Assembly: GCF_014698835.1 (NCBI RefSeq)
Contig: NZ_JACJTU010000024.1
Location: forward strand, 1 to 64,000
Origin: Nostoc paludosum FACHB-159
GTDB lineage: Bacteria > Cyanobacteriota > Cyanobacteriia > Cyanobacteriales > Nostocaceae
Direction: 5' to 3'
DNA: 64,000 nucleotides
Shown: piece after piece, positions 25,970 to 35,624 of the stretch
How positions within the stretch are numbered: position 1 is the first letter of the stretch
How the letters are laid out: every line of letters begins with the position of its first letter
Program-made: the position numbers and the translations under genes
Notes under the pieces: model-generated
Databases searched by the model: none
The model's input: only the letters and a program-made list of their open reading frames with translations
Told to the model about the DNA's origin: nothing

Positions 25970-26839
25970 TTAGCCGCGAGTTGCACTTTGAGGAGGATGG
26001 GAGACAACTTTTTTAGCTAAACCTAAAGTCTGCAAAACTTGGATACTCCACCAGGTAATATCAATTTCCCACCAACATAAGCCAGATTTTGCCATATGCG
26101 GATAAGTATGATGGTTGTTGTGCCATCCTTCTCCATAGGTGACAAGGGATACCCACCACAAATTACGAGCGCCATCATTGGCATCAAAAGTGCGATAACC
26201 CCACAGGTGTGATGCAGAGTTCACAAACCAAGTTGAGTGCCAAAGCAAGACACATCTAACAAACATTCCGTAGATAACAAAAGACCATCCTCCTAAGGCA
26301 TACAGCAGCAGCCCGAAGGGAATTTGCAACAGTAAGAAGTAGCGATCTAACCAGCGATAAAACGGTTGTCTTGCTAAATCGGGGGCATATTTTTGATAGG
26401 TTTCGTAGTCAAAAAACTCTGGACGCGGGTAGAAAATCCATAGCATGTGACTCCACCAAAATCCTCGTTGAGCAGAGTAGGGGTCTAGGTTGACATCTTC
26501 GGTGTGGGCGTGATGCTGGCGGTGTCCACCCACCCAAAAAATTGGCCCCCCTTGCAAAGCCAGCGCTCCGATCATGGCGATCGCATACTCTAACCACTTG
26601 GGAACTTGGAAACTCCGATGGCTCAGTAGTCGGTGATATCCCAAGCAAATACCAATACTCCCAAATAACCAGTGGAGAAACACCAGTAAACCTAATGCCG
26701 ACCAAGAAAAAAACCAAGGAGCCAGAAGTGCTAAGACATGAAATGTAGTAAAAAATACTACATTAGTCCAACTGAGTTGGGGTGCATTTCCTTTCTCAGG
26801 GATGATGCCTTTGCCGAGCGCTCCAAAATTTGCGGTCAT
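25970..26839 (-). CDS. desC: Acyl-lipid/acyl-CoA delta-9 desaturase
   Basis: 289 residues from the ATG at 26839 (MTANFGALGKGIIPEKGNAP). It introduces the first double bond into C16/C18 acyl chains in the membrane. All three histidine boxes are present: GYHRLLSHRSF, GGHRQHHAHTED and GWHNNHHTYPH, separated by paired hydrophobic helices. The frame is open 27 codons further upstream, but the family begins near 26839. It is divergent from a TetR-type regulator, with two copies of a GCAAGTATCrCTTrC box between them. It should be controlled by that regulator, perhaps in response to membrane state. Confidence 0.92.
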   Translation of the reverse strand: MTANFGALGKGIIPEKGNAPQLSWTNVVFFTTFHVLALLAPWFFSWSALGLLVFLHWLFGSIGICLGYHRLLSHRSFQVPKWLEYAIAMIGALALQGGPIFWVGGHRQHHAHTEDVNLDPYSAQRGFWWSHMLWIFYPRPEFFDYETYQKYAPDLARQPFYRWLDRYFLLLQIPFGLLLYALGGWSFVIYGMFVRCVLLWHSTWFVNSASHLWGYRTFDANDGARNLWWVSLVTYGEGWHNNHHTYPHMAKSGLCWWEIDITWWSIQVLQTLGLAKKVVSHPPQSATRG

Positions 26840-26942
26840 AAAAATTCCTGTTGATGGACGAGCAAGCGATTTGCCTTTTCTCGGATGCCATCCCCCAAGG
26901 GATTTCCCCAATCTCTCCACCAGTTCGTTACAGTAGAGTCAA

Positions 26943-26957
26943 GCAAGTATCGCTTAC
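26943..26957. promoter_or_regulatory. Putative TetR operator, copy 1 (imperfect)
   Basis: GCAAGTATCGCTTAC matches copy 2 at 13 of 15 positions. Both copies are followed by the same ATTTTTAT. It lies in the divergent desC/tetR promoter, 46 bases from copy 2. Confidence 0.55.
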
Positions 26958-26988
26958 ATTTTTATCCTAGCAATACTCTGATATTGTT

Positions 26989-27003
26989 GCAAGTATCACT
27001 TGC
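26989..27003. promoter_or_regulatory. Putative TetR operator, copy 2 (perfect inverted repeat)
   Basis: GCAAGT-ATC-ACTTGC is a perfect 6-bp inverted repeat with a 3-base centre. It ends nine bases before the regulator's ATG, a position fit for autoregulation. Confidence 0.6.
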
Positions 27004-27011
27004 ATTTTTAT

Positions 27012-28241
27012 ATGTCGTCTCAACTTATTTCAACTCGTCAACGTCTGATTCAAGCTGCACTTGAGTTATTTACTGCTCAGGGAGTTAGTGCTACCACAAC
27101 TCGCCAAATAGCTGAAAAGGCTGAAGTCAATGAAGTGACTCTATTTCGGAATTTTGGTAATAAACATGGACTACTTTTAGCTGTGCTGGAAGAATCCGCA
27201 GCCTTCAAAAATTTAGGTGAGTCGCTGGTGCGGCGGGCAACTCCTCCCGGTAATGTCTACCAAGCTCTGAAAGATTATGCAAGTGAGAGCTTACATGCTT
27301 TAGAACGAGTGCCAGAGTTTGTACGCTCTGTGGTGGGAGAAGCCGACCAATTCCCCGCAGAAAATCGCCGCGCTTTAGGCAGGGGAGTAACAGAGGCAAA
27401 CCGTTATGTGGCGCAGTACTTAGCTACTATCATCCAGCAAGGACACTTAAATACGTATCTACCCGCAGAGAAATTAGCCAGTTTACTCAATGGGATGATT
27501 TTGGGATATGCCGTAATTGAATTTACTAGTGAATTTCATGAACTTTGGGAAGATCGGGATGATTTTCTGGAAAATTTGGTAGAGTTGTTTTTACATGGAG
27601 CTATGTCAACCCCAGGGGAATCAGCAAGTAATTCCTTACAAGGAAGTGCCATCGCCACAGAAATAGCTGATTTGCCTGCTAATTTGGTTCATGAAATTTT
27701 GCAACAAGCCAGAAAATCGGGAGGGCGAGATTATGCCTTGGCTTATGTGTTATTTTCTGCTGGGTTATCCGCTACAGAAATAATTAACTTAGAGCGATCG
27801 CACCAGATCTACGATACTCAAGGACACTTTCTGCAAATTACAATTCCCGGATTTGTCCGCCAAGTACCTGTCAATCAGTGGATTTTGGGCAAACGCTACG
27901 GTTCTTACACTAATAATCCTTTAATTAAATGGGTGAAAAGCCGTAAAGATAATCAAACAGCCATGTTTCTCAATGAAACAGGCAAACCAATTTCCGAATC
28001 AGAGCTTGAGACACGTTGGCAAACATGGAGTCAGGGATTATTAACTCCCCAAGGACAACCGCCAGTCATCGCCCAAGCACAACAAACCTGGCGAGTAGAA
28101 ATGTTAATGCGGGGAATTAGCTTAGAAAACCTAAGTATTTTAACAGGTTGCGATCGCACCCAATTACAACCCTATGCCCGCCGAGCCAAAGAAAAAGCCG
28201 CCCTAGAGCAAGCGACTCGTTTAGATCACAAACCTGGATAG
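27012..28241 (+). CDS. TetR-family regulator fused to a recombinase-like C-terminal domain
   Basis: About 409 residues from the ATG at 27012, twice the usual TetR length. Residues 1-60 are a TetR helix-turn-helix (RQRLIQAALELFTAQGVSAT, then VNEVTLFRNFGNKHGLL). A ligand domain runs to about 195. The remaining 200 residues resemble the catalytic fold of tyrosine recombinases: GRDYALAYVLFSAGLSATEI aligns with the start of that domain, and MLMRGISLENLSILTGCDRT then PYAR with its end. The first catalytic Arg (GLR) is Ser, and the HxxR motif is lost, so it should not recombine DNA but might still bind it. It is divergent from desC with twin operators between. Confidence 0.8.
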   Translation: MSSQLISTRQRLIQAALELFTAQGVSATTTRQIAEKAEVNEVTLFRNFGNKHGLLLAVLEESAAFKNLGESLVRRATPPGNVYQALKDYASESLHALERVPEFVRSVVGEADQFPAENRRALGRGVTEANRYVAQYLATIIQQGHLNTYLPAEKLASLLNGMILGYAVIEFTSEFHELWEDRDDFLENLVELFLHGAMSTPGESASNSLQGSAIATEIADLPANLVHEILQQARKSGGRDYALAYVLFSAGLSATEIINLERSHQIYDTQGHFLQITIPGFVRQVPVNQWILGKRYGSYTNNPLIKWVKSRKDNQTAMFLNETGKPISESELETRWQTWSQGLLTPQGQPPVIAQAQQTWRVEMLMRGISLENLSILTGCDRTQLQPYARRAKEKAALEQATRLDHKPG

Positions 28242-28824
28242 GGAAATTGGGGAGATAAGGGGACTTAAACAAAAATTAAGCGATCGCATCTCCAAAGTAG
28301 GAAAGCGATCCGTACTTTGAAATCGTGTTGGACTATTAGACGATGTGTTTCCTTGGCTCAACCCAACCTATGGCTAAGGCGATACCTTCTCTGCTAGACG
28401 CTACGCGTAGTTTGCTTCCCCGAAGGAGTACGGTCAGCTTTGCTAACGTATGTGGACGATCCGGCGAAATTAATCAATTTTTAAAAAACTTATCTTCAGT
28501 ATATATACTGTTCCGTTTTAAGTAAAAAAAATTATTATTGCATTAAGTACCCAAGTCAGACTTACCAGTAAAACATCATAAAAACAACCAAAATCAAAAT
28601 GTCTGCAAAGTTATATACAGTGCGGTTTGATGGCAGTTTAACCTGTTATCAGCGGGCGATTCCGTTAGGTATTGTTCCTGGTACAGGTTTGTTTGTTGAT
28701 GACCAATTTACCTGAGACAAAAGTGACTGCTACTACCTATAGATTTAGTTTTTTGTAACCGTTTTTTATCCAGCTAAGTCTAAAATATGACATTATTTCG
28801 CCAAAAAAAATTGAAATTTGATTT
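28242..28824. other. Intergenic region with dispersed repeats and a 38-codon frame
   Basis: 28370-28440 is a dispersed repeat of the CTAGACGCTACGCGTAG type, and a 60-codon frame across it was rejected. A short frame at 28599-28715 is listed separately. The last 100 bases should carry the promoter of the TIGR03032 gene. Confidence 0.4.
28599..28715 (+). CDS. Possible 38-residue protein
   Basis: ATG frame MSAKLYTVRFDGSLTCYQRA, ending GTGLFVDDQFT. The composition is ordinary for a protein, but no clear ribosome site is seen and no family is recognised. It may be the remnant of a longer gene. Confidence 0.3.
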   Translation: MSAKLYTVRFDGSLTCYQRAIPLGIVPGTGLFVDDQFT

Positions 28825-29928
28825 ATGCTAGCCACCTCCAGCACTACGACCCCAGAAGAGAATAACTTAATTGAGTGTGACGCTGACCAAGGATTTATCT
28901 CTTGGCTGAGTCAAGCCGGAGGTTCAGTTGCCATCACCACTTACCAAGCCGGGAAACTAGCACTAGTGGGCTGGAATGGGCAACAGATTACTATGCTGTT
29001 ACGCCAATTTTCCAAACCAATGGGGTTAGCAGTTCATGGTTCGCGTTTAGCACTGGCTACCCATCACGAAGTCTATTTACTAGCCAATGCCCCCACATTA
29101 GCTTATGAGTATTTAGAAGACCAGCCAGGACGCTACGACGCCCTTTACCTGCCACGGATGACATACTTCACAGGTGACCTGAACATTCACGACCTGGAAT
29201 TTGGTAGGGAAGGGCTGTGGATTGTCAACACCCGATTTTCCTGCCTTTCTGCCTTAAGTCCAGACTTTAGCTTTGTACCACGCTGGCATCCCAAATTTAT
29301 TTCCCAAGTAGTACCCGAAGACCGCTGCCACCTCAATGGCTTAGCGATGGTGGATGGCAAACCCAAGTATGTGACTGCCCTGGGCGCAACAGATAGCGTC
29401 GGGGGATGGCGGCCGGGTAAAGCCAACGGTGGGGTCGTACTGGAAGTGGAGACCAATGAAATTATTGTAGATGGACTATCAATGCCCCATTCGCCAATTT
29501 GGCATGACGGGTTTTTGTGGTTACTTAACTCTGGTGCTGGGGAAGTATGGCGCATTCATCCAGAATCAGGAGACAAACAGGTAGTCTGTGTACTCCCTGG
29601 ATTTCTGCGGGGGTTGTGCTGCGTCGGGTATTACGCCCTAGTCGGACTATGCCAGATTCGGGAACGGCATATTTTTGGGGGGTTGCCCATTACTCAAAGG
29701 TTTGAGAAGTTGCTGTGTGGTGTGGCAGTCGTAGATTTGCGAAATGGGCAACACGTGGGGATGCTGAAGTTCACCACAGGCTGTCAAGAACTGTACGATG
29801 TGCAGTTCCTTCCTGGTGTAGAGCGTCCGATGGTTTTGAATCAGCAACGAAAAGAAATCCGCCAAGCATTTACCGCACCAGAGTTGAACTACTGGCTGCG
29901 ACCGAGTGCCGTGATTCCTAATGACTAA
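28825..29928 (+). CDS. TIGR03032-family conserved protein
   Basis: 367 residues. FISWLSQAGGSVAITTYQAG near the N-terminus and GLAVHGSRLALATHHEVYLL mark the TIGR03032 family, a predicted beta-propeller-like protein with no known enzyme activity. Later blocks include LNGLAMVDGKPKYVTALG and LCQIRERHIFGGLP. There is no signal peptide or membrane segment. The gene ends 65 bases before a giant RTX protein gene on the same strand, so the two are probably cotranscribed and may act together, but this is inference from position only. Confidence 0.85.
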   Translation: MLATSSTTTPEENNLIECDADQGFISWLSQAGGSVAITTYQAGKLALVGWNGQQITMLLRQFSKPMGLAVHGSRLALATHHEVYLLANAPTLAYEYLEDQPGRYDALYLPRMTYFTGDLNIHDLEFGREGLWIVNTRFSCLSALSPDFSFVPRWHPKFISQVVPEDRCHLNGLAMVDGKPKYVTALGATDSVGGWRPGKANGGVVLEVETNEIIVDGLSMPHSPIWHDGFLWLLNSGAGEVWRIHPESGDKQVVCVLPGFLRGLCCVGYYALVGLCQIRERHIFGGLPITQRFEKLLCGVAVVDLRNGQHVGMLKFTTGCQELYDVQFLPGVERPMVLNQQRKEIRQAFTAPELNYWLRPSAVIPND

Positions 29929-29993
29929 AGAGTTTGTCTAGTCACGCCGTAATTTTTGAAATCAAATTTTTAGTTTTTAAGAGAGGTTTTTTC

Positions 29994-32900
29994 ATGGCTG
30001 AATTCAAAGTTAATACTTATATCACCAATAATCAATCCAACTCCACAGTGGCAATGGATAACACTGGAGATTTTGTCATTGTCTGGACTAGCGAAGGTCA
30101 AGATGGGTCTGGTACTGGCATATATGCCCAACGCTACAACAGTGCTGGAGTGGCACAAGGTAATGAATTTAGAGTTAATACCTACATGACCAACAGCCAA
30201 AGTAACCCCACAGTAGCAATGGATGCAGATGGGGACTTTGTGATTTCCTGGGCTAGCTATGGTCAGGACGGGTCTTATGAGGGAATATATGCTCAACGCT
30301 ACAACAGTGCTGGAGTGGTACAAGGGAGCGAATTTAGAGTTAATACCACCACTGCCAACAGCGAAAATAACCCCACAGTAGCGATGGATGCAGATGGGGA
30401 CTTCGTGATTTCTTGGGCTAGCGTAGATCAAAACTCGTCTATCAATGCAATATATGCTCAACGCTACAATAGTGCTGGGGTGAAACAAGGGGACGAATTT
30501 AAGGTCACTACCACCAACAAAAGCCAAAATAACCCCACAGTAGCGATGGATGCAGATGGGGACTTTGTGATTTCTTGGCAAAGTTCTGGTCAAGACGGGT
30601 CTGGTAGTGGAATATATTTCCAACGCTACAACAGTGCCGGAGTGGCACAATCAGGCGAATTTCAGGTCAACACCTACTTCACCGACGAGCAAATTAATCC
30701 CACAGTGGGGATGGATGCGAATGGGAACTTCGTAATTTCCTGGCAAAGCTTTGGTCAAGACGGGTCTGACAATGGGATATATGCTCAACGGTACAACAGT
30801 ATTGGGGTGAAACAAGGGAGCGAATTTAGGGTCAATACCTACACCGATGGCGGTCAAAGTAATCCCACCATAGCGATGGATGCAAGTGGAAGCTTTATTA
30901 TTTCCTGGCAAAGTTTTGGTCAGGACGGCTCTGACAATGGGATATATGCGCGACGCTACAACAGTTCTGGTGTGGCACAAGGGAGCGAATTTAAGGTCAA
31001 TACCTACACCACCAATAACCAACTTAACCCCGCAGTAGCATTGGATGACAACGGGAACTTTTTAATTTCTTGGAATAGCTCTGGTCAGGATGGATCTGGT
31101 GATGGAATATATGCAGAACACTATAAAAACAGTGGTGCTCCCCCAACAATTACCTCTGGTTCTACCTCTGCTTTGGCATACACTGAGAACGCCACTATAC
31201 CCATCGATTCAAGCATCGCTGTCGCTGATACAGACTCCCCCAACTTAGTTAGTGCCACCATCAGCATTAGCAGTGGTTTCGTCTCTGGTCAAGATATCCT
31301 CGCTTTCACCAACCAAAATGGGATTATCGGCAGCTACAACAGCAGCACGGGTGTCTTAACCTTAACTGGCAGTGCCACCGTTGCTAACTATCAAACTGCA
31401 CTGCGTTCCATTACTTATACCAACAGCAGCGACAACCCTACTACAACACCTCGTACCATCAGTTTCCTAGTTAATGATGGGGCTGCTAATAGTAGCGCTG
31501 TTAGCCGCAATGTTAATATCACGGCGGTGAATGATGCACCCGTTACTACTGCCACAAACTCTGCTTTGGCATATACCGAGAACGCTACTACAGGCATTGA
31601 CTCAGGCATTACCATCAGCGATGTAGACTCTGCCAACTTAATTAGTGCTACCGTCAGCATTAGCAGTGGTTTCGTCTCCGGTCAAGACATTCTCGCCTTC
31701 ACCAACCAAAATGGAATTACGGGGAGCTATAACAGCAGCACAGGTATCTTAACCTTAACTGGCAGTGCCACCGTTGCTAACTATCAAACTGCACTGCGTT
31801 CCATTACTTATACCAACAGCAGCGACAACCCCACTACAACGCCTCGTACCATCAGCTTTGTTGTTAATGATGGCACTGCTAATAGTACTGCTGTTACCCG
31901 CAATATTAATATTACGCCGGTGAATGATGCACCGATTGTTGCCAACCCCATTGTTGACCAAGCAACAACAATAGACACCACCTTCAACTTTGCCCTACCA
32001 GCAAACACCTTCACGGATGTGGATTCTGGAAATCTCACCTACACAGCCACCCTGGAAAATGGTGGCTCACTTCCTAGCTGGTTGACCTTCAATGGCATCA
32101 GTTTCAGTGGGACTCCCACAACTAACAACGTTGGTAGCCTCAACATCAAAGTTATCGCCAGCGATGGAAAAGCATCTATCGACGATGTTTTTATGCTGAC
32201 AGTGACCGATCCTAGTCAAGTGGTTACTGTAATTAATGGTACTTCTGATATAGATAACCTGAGTGGTACGCCGTATCGGGATCTGATCTCTGGATTAGTG
32301 GGCAATGATACACTCCAAGGACTAGGTGGTAATGACACCCTTAATGGTGGTGATGGCAATGATATCTTAGATGGCGGTACAGGAGATGATACCCTCATTG
32401 GTGGTAAAGACGATGATATCTATATTGTAGAGAGCCTCAGCGATACGATTACTGAAGCGTTAAATGCAGGTACAGATTTAGTCAAGTCTTCAGTGAATTG
32501 GCTATTGGGAGCTAATCTAGAAAACTTGACTTTGATTGGAAACGAGGCAATCAATGGTACTGGTAATACCCTCAACAATGTTCTCCTAGGAAATACTGCT
32601 GCTAACATCTTAAGCGGTGAAAATGGTAATGATAACCTCAGTGGTGATGACGGCAATGATACCTTGTTGGGCGGTGCAGGCAATGACACCTTAGATGGAG
32701 GTGCAGGAGCCGACAGTCTTGATGGTGGAGTTGGTAACGACATTTACACCGTAGACAGCCTCAGCGATACGATTACTGAAGCTTTAAATGCAGGTACAGA
32801 TTTAGTCAATTCTTCAGTGAATTGGGTATTGGGAGCGAATTTAGAAAACTTGACTTTGATTGGAAACGAGGCAATCAATGGTACTGGTAATACCCTCAAC

Positions 32901-34778
32901 AATATCCTCATCGGAAATACTGGTGCTAACATCTTAAGCGGGGAAAATGGCAATGATAACCTCAGCGGTGATGACGGCAATGATAGCTTGTTGGGTGGTG
33001 CAGGCAATGATACCTTGGATGGAGGTGCAGGAGCCGACAGTCTTGATGGTGGAGTAGGTAACGACATTTATACCGTAGACAACCTCAGCGATACGATTAC
33101 TGAAGGCTTAAATGCAGGTACAGATTTAGTCAATTCTTCAGTGAATTGGGTATTGGGAGCGAATTTAGAAAACTTGACTTTGATTGGAAACGAGGCAATC
33201 AATGGTACTGGTAATACCCTCAACAATATCCTCATCGGAAATACCGGTGCTAACATCTTAAGCGGGGAAGATGGCAATGATAACCTCAGCGGTAATGACG
33301 GCAATGATAGCTTGTTGGGTGGTGCAGGCAATGATAACCTCAGCGGTGATGGCGGCAACGATAGCTTGTTGGGTGGTGCAAGCAATGACACCTTGGATGG
33401 AGATGCAGGATCTGACACTCTTGATGGTGGGGTAGGTAACGATATTTACACCGTAGACAGCCTCAGCGATAGGATTACTGAAGACTTAGATGCAGGTACA
33501 GATTTAGTTAAGTCTTCGGTAGATTGGGTGTTAGTAGATAACCTGGAAAACTTGACCTTGACTGGAACCGAGGCAATCAATGGTACTGGTAATACCCTCA
33601 ACAACATCCTCATAGGAAATACTGGTGCTAACATCTTGAACGGGGAAGATGGCGATGATAGCCTCAGCGGTGGTTCCGGCAATGACACCTTGTTCGGGGG
33701 TTCAGGTGACGATGACTTGGATGGAGGTACAGGCAATGATACTTTGTTGGGAGGTGCAGGTAATGACACCTTAGATGGTGGAGTCGGTAATGACAACCTT
33801 GATGGTGGAGCAGGGGATGACATTTATACTGTAGACAGCCTCACCGATTCGATTACTGAAGGCTTAAATGCAGGTACGGATTTAGTCAACTCTGCTGTGA
33901 GTTGGGAGTTGATAGATAACTTGGAAAACTTGACTTTGACTGGAAGCAAAGTCATCAATGGTACTGGCAATAGTCTCAATAACATCATCACGGGAAATGG
34001 TGCTGCTAACACTTTGAATGGATTTGATGGCAATGATAGCCTCATTGGTGGTTCCGGCAATGACACCTTGTTAGGTGGTGCAGGTGATGATGAATTGGAT
34101 GGAGGTACAGGTGATGATAGTCTTGATGGTGGAGTCGGCAATGATACTTACACCGTAAATAGCCTCACTGATATGATCGCTGAAGGCTCAAATGCAGGCA
34201 CAGATTTAGTTAAGTCTTCGATAAGTTGGGTGTTGGGAAATAACCTGGAAAACTTGACTTTGACTGGAAGCTCAGCAATCAATGGTACTGGCAATAGTCT
34301 CAATAACATCATCACGGGAAATGGTGGTGCTAACGTCTTGACTGGAGAAGATGGCAACGATAGCCTCTATGGTGGTGCAGGCATTGACACCTTGTTGGGT
34401 GGTGCAGGTGACGATGTACTGACTGGTGGAACTGGTAAAGATGTGCTGACTGGTGGAACTGGGCGAGATAGCTTATATCTGACTGATACCCGCACTGGTG
34501 GCTTTGATACTATTACTGATTTTACCGTTGGAGATGATACTATCTTCATTTCTAAGGCGGAATTTGCACTGAGCCAATCTGTGAATACTACGTTGGATTC
34601 GAGCATATTCCGACTTGGCACTAGTGCGACAGCGGCAGGCGATCGCTTTATCTATAATCAAAGTACGGGTAACTTATTCTTTGATAAAGATGGAGTTGGT
34701 GGTACAGCACAAGTTCAAATCGCCCAGTTATCGAATCAGGCACTGTTGACTAATACAAATATTACTGTGATTGCCTAA
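29994..34778 (+). CDS. Giant RTX (haemolysin-type calcium-binding) repeat protein
   Basis: 1594 residues from the ATG at 29994, which follows GAGAGG; the frame is open 60 bases earlier without a good site. Order: seven repeats of about 52 residues (NPTVAMDADGDFVISW, then GIYAQRYNSAGV); two near-identical cadherin-like modules of about 125 residues (ALAYTENAT ... VNDAP); one dystroglycan-type Ig module; then about 800 residues of GGxGxDxLxGG calcium-binding nonapeptides in six blocks, each with a GTDLVxSSVxWxLxxNLENL linker; and an RTX C-terminal domain. There is no N-terminal signal, so export by a type I system through a C-terminal signal is expected; no such transporter is in the window. 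It is probably a surface or extracellular adhesin-like protein. Confidence 0.93.
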   Translation: MAEFKVNTYITNNQSNSTVAMDNTGDFVIVWTSEGQDGSGTGIYAQRYNSAGVAQGNEFRVNTYMTNSQSNPTVAMDADGDFVISWASYGQDGSYEGIYAQRYNSAGVVQGSEFRVNTTTANSENNPTVAMDADGDFVISWASVDQNSSINAIYAQRYNSAGVKQGDEFKVTTTNKSQNNPTVAMDADGDFVISWQSSGQDGSGSGIYFQRYNSAGVAQSGEFQVNTYFTDEQINPTVGMDANGNFVISWQSFGQDGSDNGIYAQRYNSIGVKQGSEFRVNTYTDGGQSNPTIAMDASGSFIISWQSFGQDGSDNGIYARRYNSSGVAQGSEFKVNTYTTNNQLNPAVALDDNGNFLISWNSSGQDGSGDGIYAEHYKNSGAPPTITSGSTSALAYTENATIPIDSSIAVADTDSPNLVSATISISSGFVSGQDILAFTNQNGIIGSYNSSTGVLTLTGSATVANYQTALRSITYTNSSDNPTTTPRTISFLVNDGAANSSAVSRNVNITAVNDAPVTTATNSALAYTENATTGIDSGITISDVDSANLISATVSISSGFVSGQDILAFTNQNGITGSYNSSTGILTLTGSATVANYQTALRSITYTNSSDNPTTTPRTISFVVNDGTANSTAVTRNINITPVNDAPIVANPIVDQATTIDTTFNFALPANTFTDVDSGNLTYTATLENGGSLPSWLTFNGISFSGTPTTNNVGSLNIKVIASDGKASIDDVFMLTVTDPSQVVTVINGTSDIDNLSGTPYRDLISGLVGNDTLQGLGGNDTLNGGDGNDILDGGTGDDTLIGGKDDDIYIVESLSDTITEALNAGTDLVKSSVNWLLGANLENLTLIGNEAINGTGNTLNNVLLGNTAANILSGENGNDNLSGDDGNDTLLGGAGNDTLDGGAGADSLDGGVGNDIYTVDSLSDTITEALNAGTDLVNSSVNWVLGANLENLTLIGNEAINGTGNTLNNILIGNTGANILSGENGNDNLSGDDGNDSLLGGAGNDTLDGGAGADSLDGGVGNDIYTVDNLSDTITEGLNAGTDLVNSSVNWVLGANLENLTLIGNEAINGTGNTLNNILIGNTGANILSGEDGNDNLSGNDGNDSLLGGAGNDNLSGDGGNDSLLGGASNDTLDGDAGSDTLDGGVGNDIYTVDSLSDRITEDLDAGTDLVKSSVDWVLVDNLENLTLTGTEAINGTGNTLNNILIGNTGANILNGEDGDDSLSGGSGNDTLFGGSGDDDLDGGTGNDTLLGGAGNDTLDGGVGNDNLDGGAGDDIYTVDSLTDSITEGLNAGTDLVNSAVSWELIDNLENLTLTGSKVINGTGNSLNNIITGNGAANTLNGFDGNDSLIGGSGNDTLLGGAGDDELDGGTGDDSLDGGVGNDTYTVNSLTDMIAEGSNAGTDLVKSSISWVLGNNLENLTLTGSSAINGTGNSLNNIITGNGGANVLTGEDGNDSLYGGAGIDTLLGGAGDDVLTGGTGKDVLTGGTGRDSLYLTDTRTGGFDTITDFTVGDDTIFISKAEFALSQSVNTTLDSSIFRLGTSATAAGDRFIYNQSTGNLFFDKDGVGGTAQVQIAQLSNQALLTNTNITVIA
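32460..34350 (+). repeat. Tandem DNA repeats of 320-380 bp within the RTX gene
   Basis: The block from GTACAGATTTAGTCAATTCT through AGCGGGGAAAATGG-like sequence recurs about six times. The copies around 32470-32790, 32790-33110 and 33110-33430 are nearly identical over long stretches. This favours recombination and length variation. Confidence 0.8.
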
Positions 34779-34843
34779 CGGTAACTATGTAGCAAGCATT
34801 GGTAAATTAGCCAGTCAAGTTGAAGCAGTCTAATATACATAAT

Positions 34844-34883
34844 AATAAGGTTGGGTTTCGCAACAGCAAAACCCAACCTTATT
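34844..34883 (+). terminator. Strong hairpin terminator after the RTX gene
   Basis: AATAAGGTTGGGTTT (34844-34858) pairs perfectly over 15 bp with 34869-34883, with a 10-base loop. It sits between the convergent RTX gene and the 34983 gene and probably serves both strands. Confidence 0.7.
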
Positions 34884-34982
34884 AATTCAGATCCAATGAT
34901 TTATTTTTTGGTAGTCCCTGAATAGAACTGGCTATTAGCCAACTCTATAAACCTATATTTTCAGCAATTGCAAAGCACCTGA

Positions 34983-35624
34983 TTAATTAGTGCCAGGCTG
35001 GGTTGGAATAAGCTGTTGTTGCGTTGGGACTGGCGTAGTTTCCAAACTAGGGCTTGAACCAGTCGGTAATAGAGTCGGTGGTGTAGATGAAGAAACCCCG
35101 ATAATGCTACTGTCACTGCCATCAATACAAGTGTCTAATGCCTGGTTAGGAGGAAGCTCGATTTTACTCAGCAAGCCAACTACACACTGACCAAAGCGCA
35201 CGGGTAACAAACTGCGACCACAGTAATTTAAGGCTGCTGGATTAATTGCTTCCTTGGTTATTGAGCTGACGCCAACTACACAGGTAGCTAACTCCTCAGG
35301 ACGCCTAGCTCTCCCACAGTAAGAAAGGGCATCTGCGGCTGTAATTTCAGTTTGCCTGTCAATTTTAACTATGCAAGCGCCAAAATCCCTGGGACGTAGT
35401 GCATTGGCACAGCCTTGTGATGCTGCTTCTGGCGTTATACCGGCCTTTACAAGACCCTCTGCACAAACACTGTAATCATTCCTGTAGGAGGCAGCGATCG
35501 CCATATCAGGTAAAATCGCTGTCAACAATCCAGTTATTGCCAAAACTGGTACTGTTACAATCCCAAAGGTAGAACTAGCTTGTTTGTTCTGACCTTTGCT
35601 AACCGCTTTTTTGCTCTTTAACAT
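34983..35624 (-). CDS. Secreted Cys-repeat protein of unknown function
   Basis: About 213 residues from the ATG at 35624, which has GGAG seven bases upstream (a second ATG lies two codons earlier). An N-terminal hydrophobic helix (FGIVTVPVLAITGLLTAILP) is a signal or anchor. The mature part has four related segments, each about 38 residues with two cysteines: CAEGLVKAGITPEAASQGCA, then CIVKIDRQTEI...YCG, CVVGVSSITKEA...YCG, CVVGLLSKIELP...DTC. These probably form disulfides. A Pro/Thr-rich tail follows. It resembles unnamed conserved cyanobacterial proteins. Confidence 0.7.
   Translation of the reverse strand: MLKSKKAVSKGQNKQASSTFGIVTVPVLAITGLLTAILPDMAIAASYRNDYSVCAEGLVKAGITPEAASQGCANALRPRDFGACIVKIDRQTEITAADALSYCGRARRPEELATCVVGVSSITKEAINPAALNYCGRSLLPVRFGQCVVGLLSKIELPPNQALDTCIDGSDSSIIGVSSSTPPTLLPTGSSPSLETTPVPTQQQLIPTQPGTN

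Noticed and set aside
28343..28525. 60-codon plus-strand frame
   Set aside because: It is formed by a dispersed repeat (CTAGACGCTACGCGTAG type).
29970..34661. Long antisense frames opposite the RTX gene
   Set aside because: Open antisense frames arise from the biased, repeated GGxGxD codons; the products are low-complexity Ser/Pro/Leu stretches.
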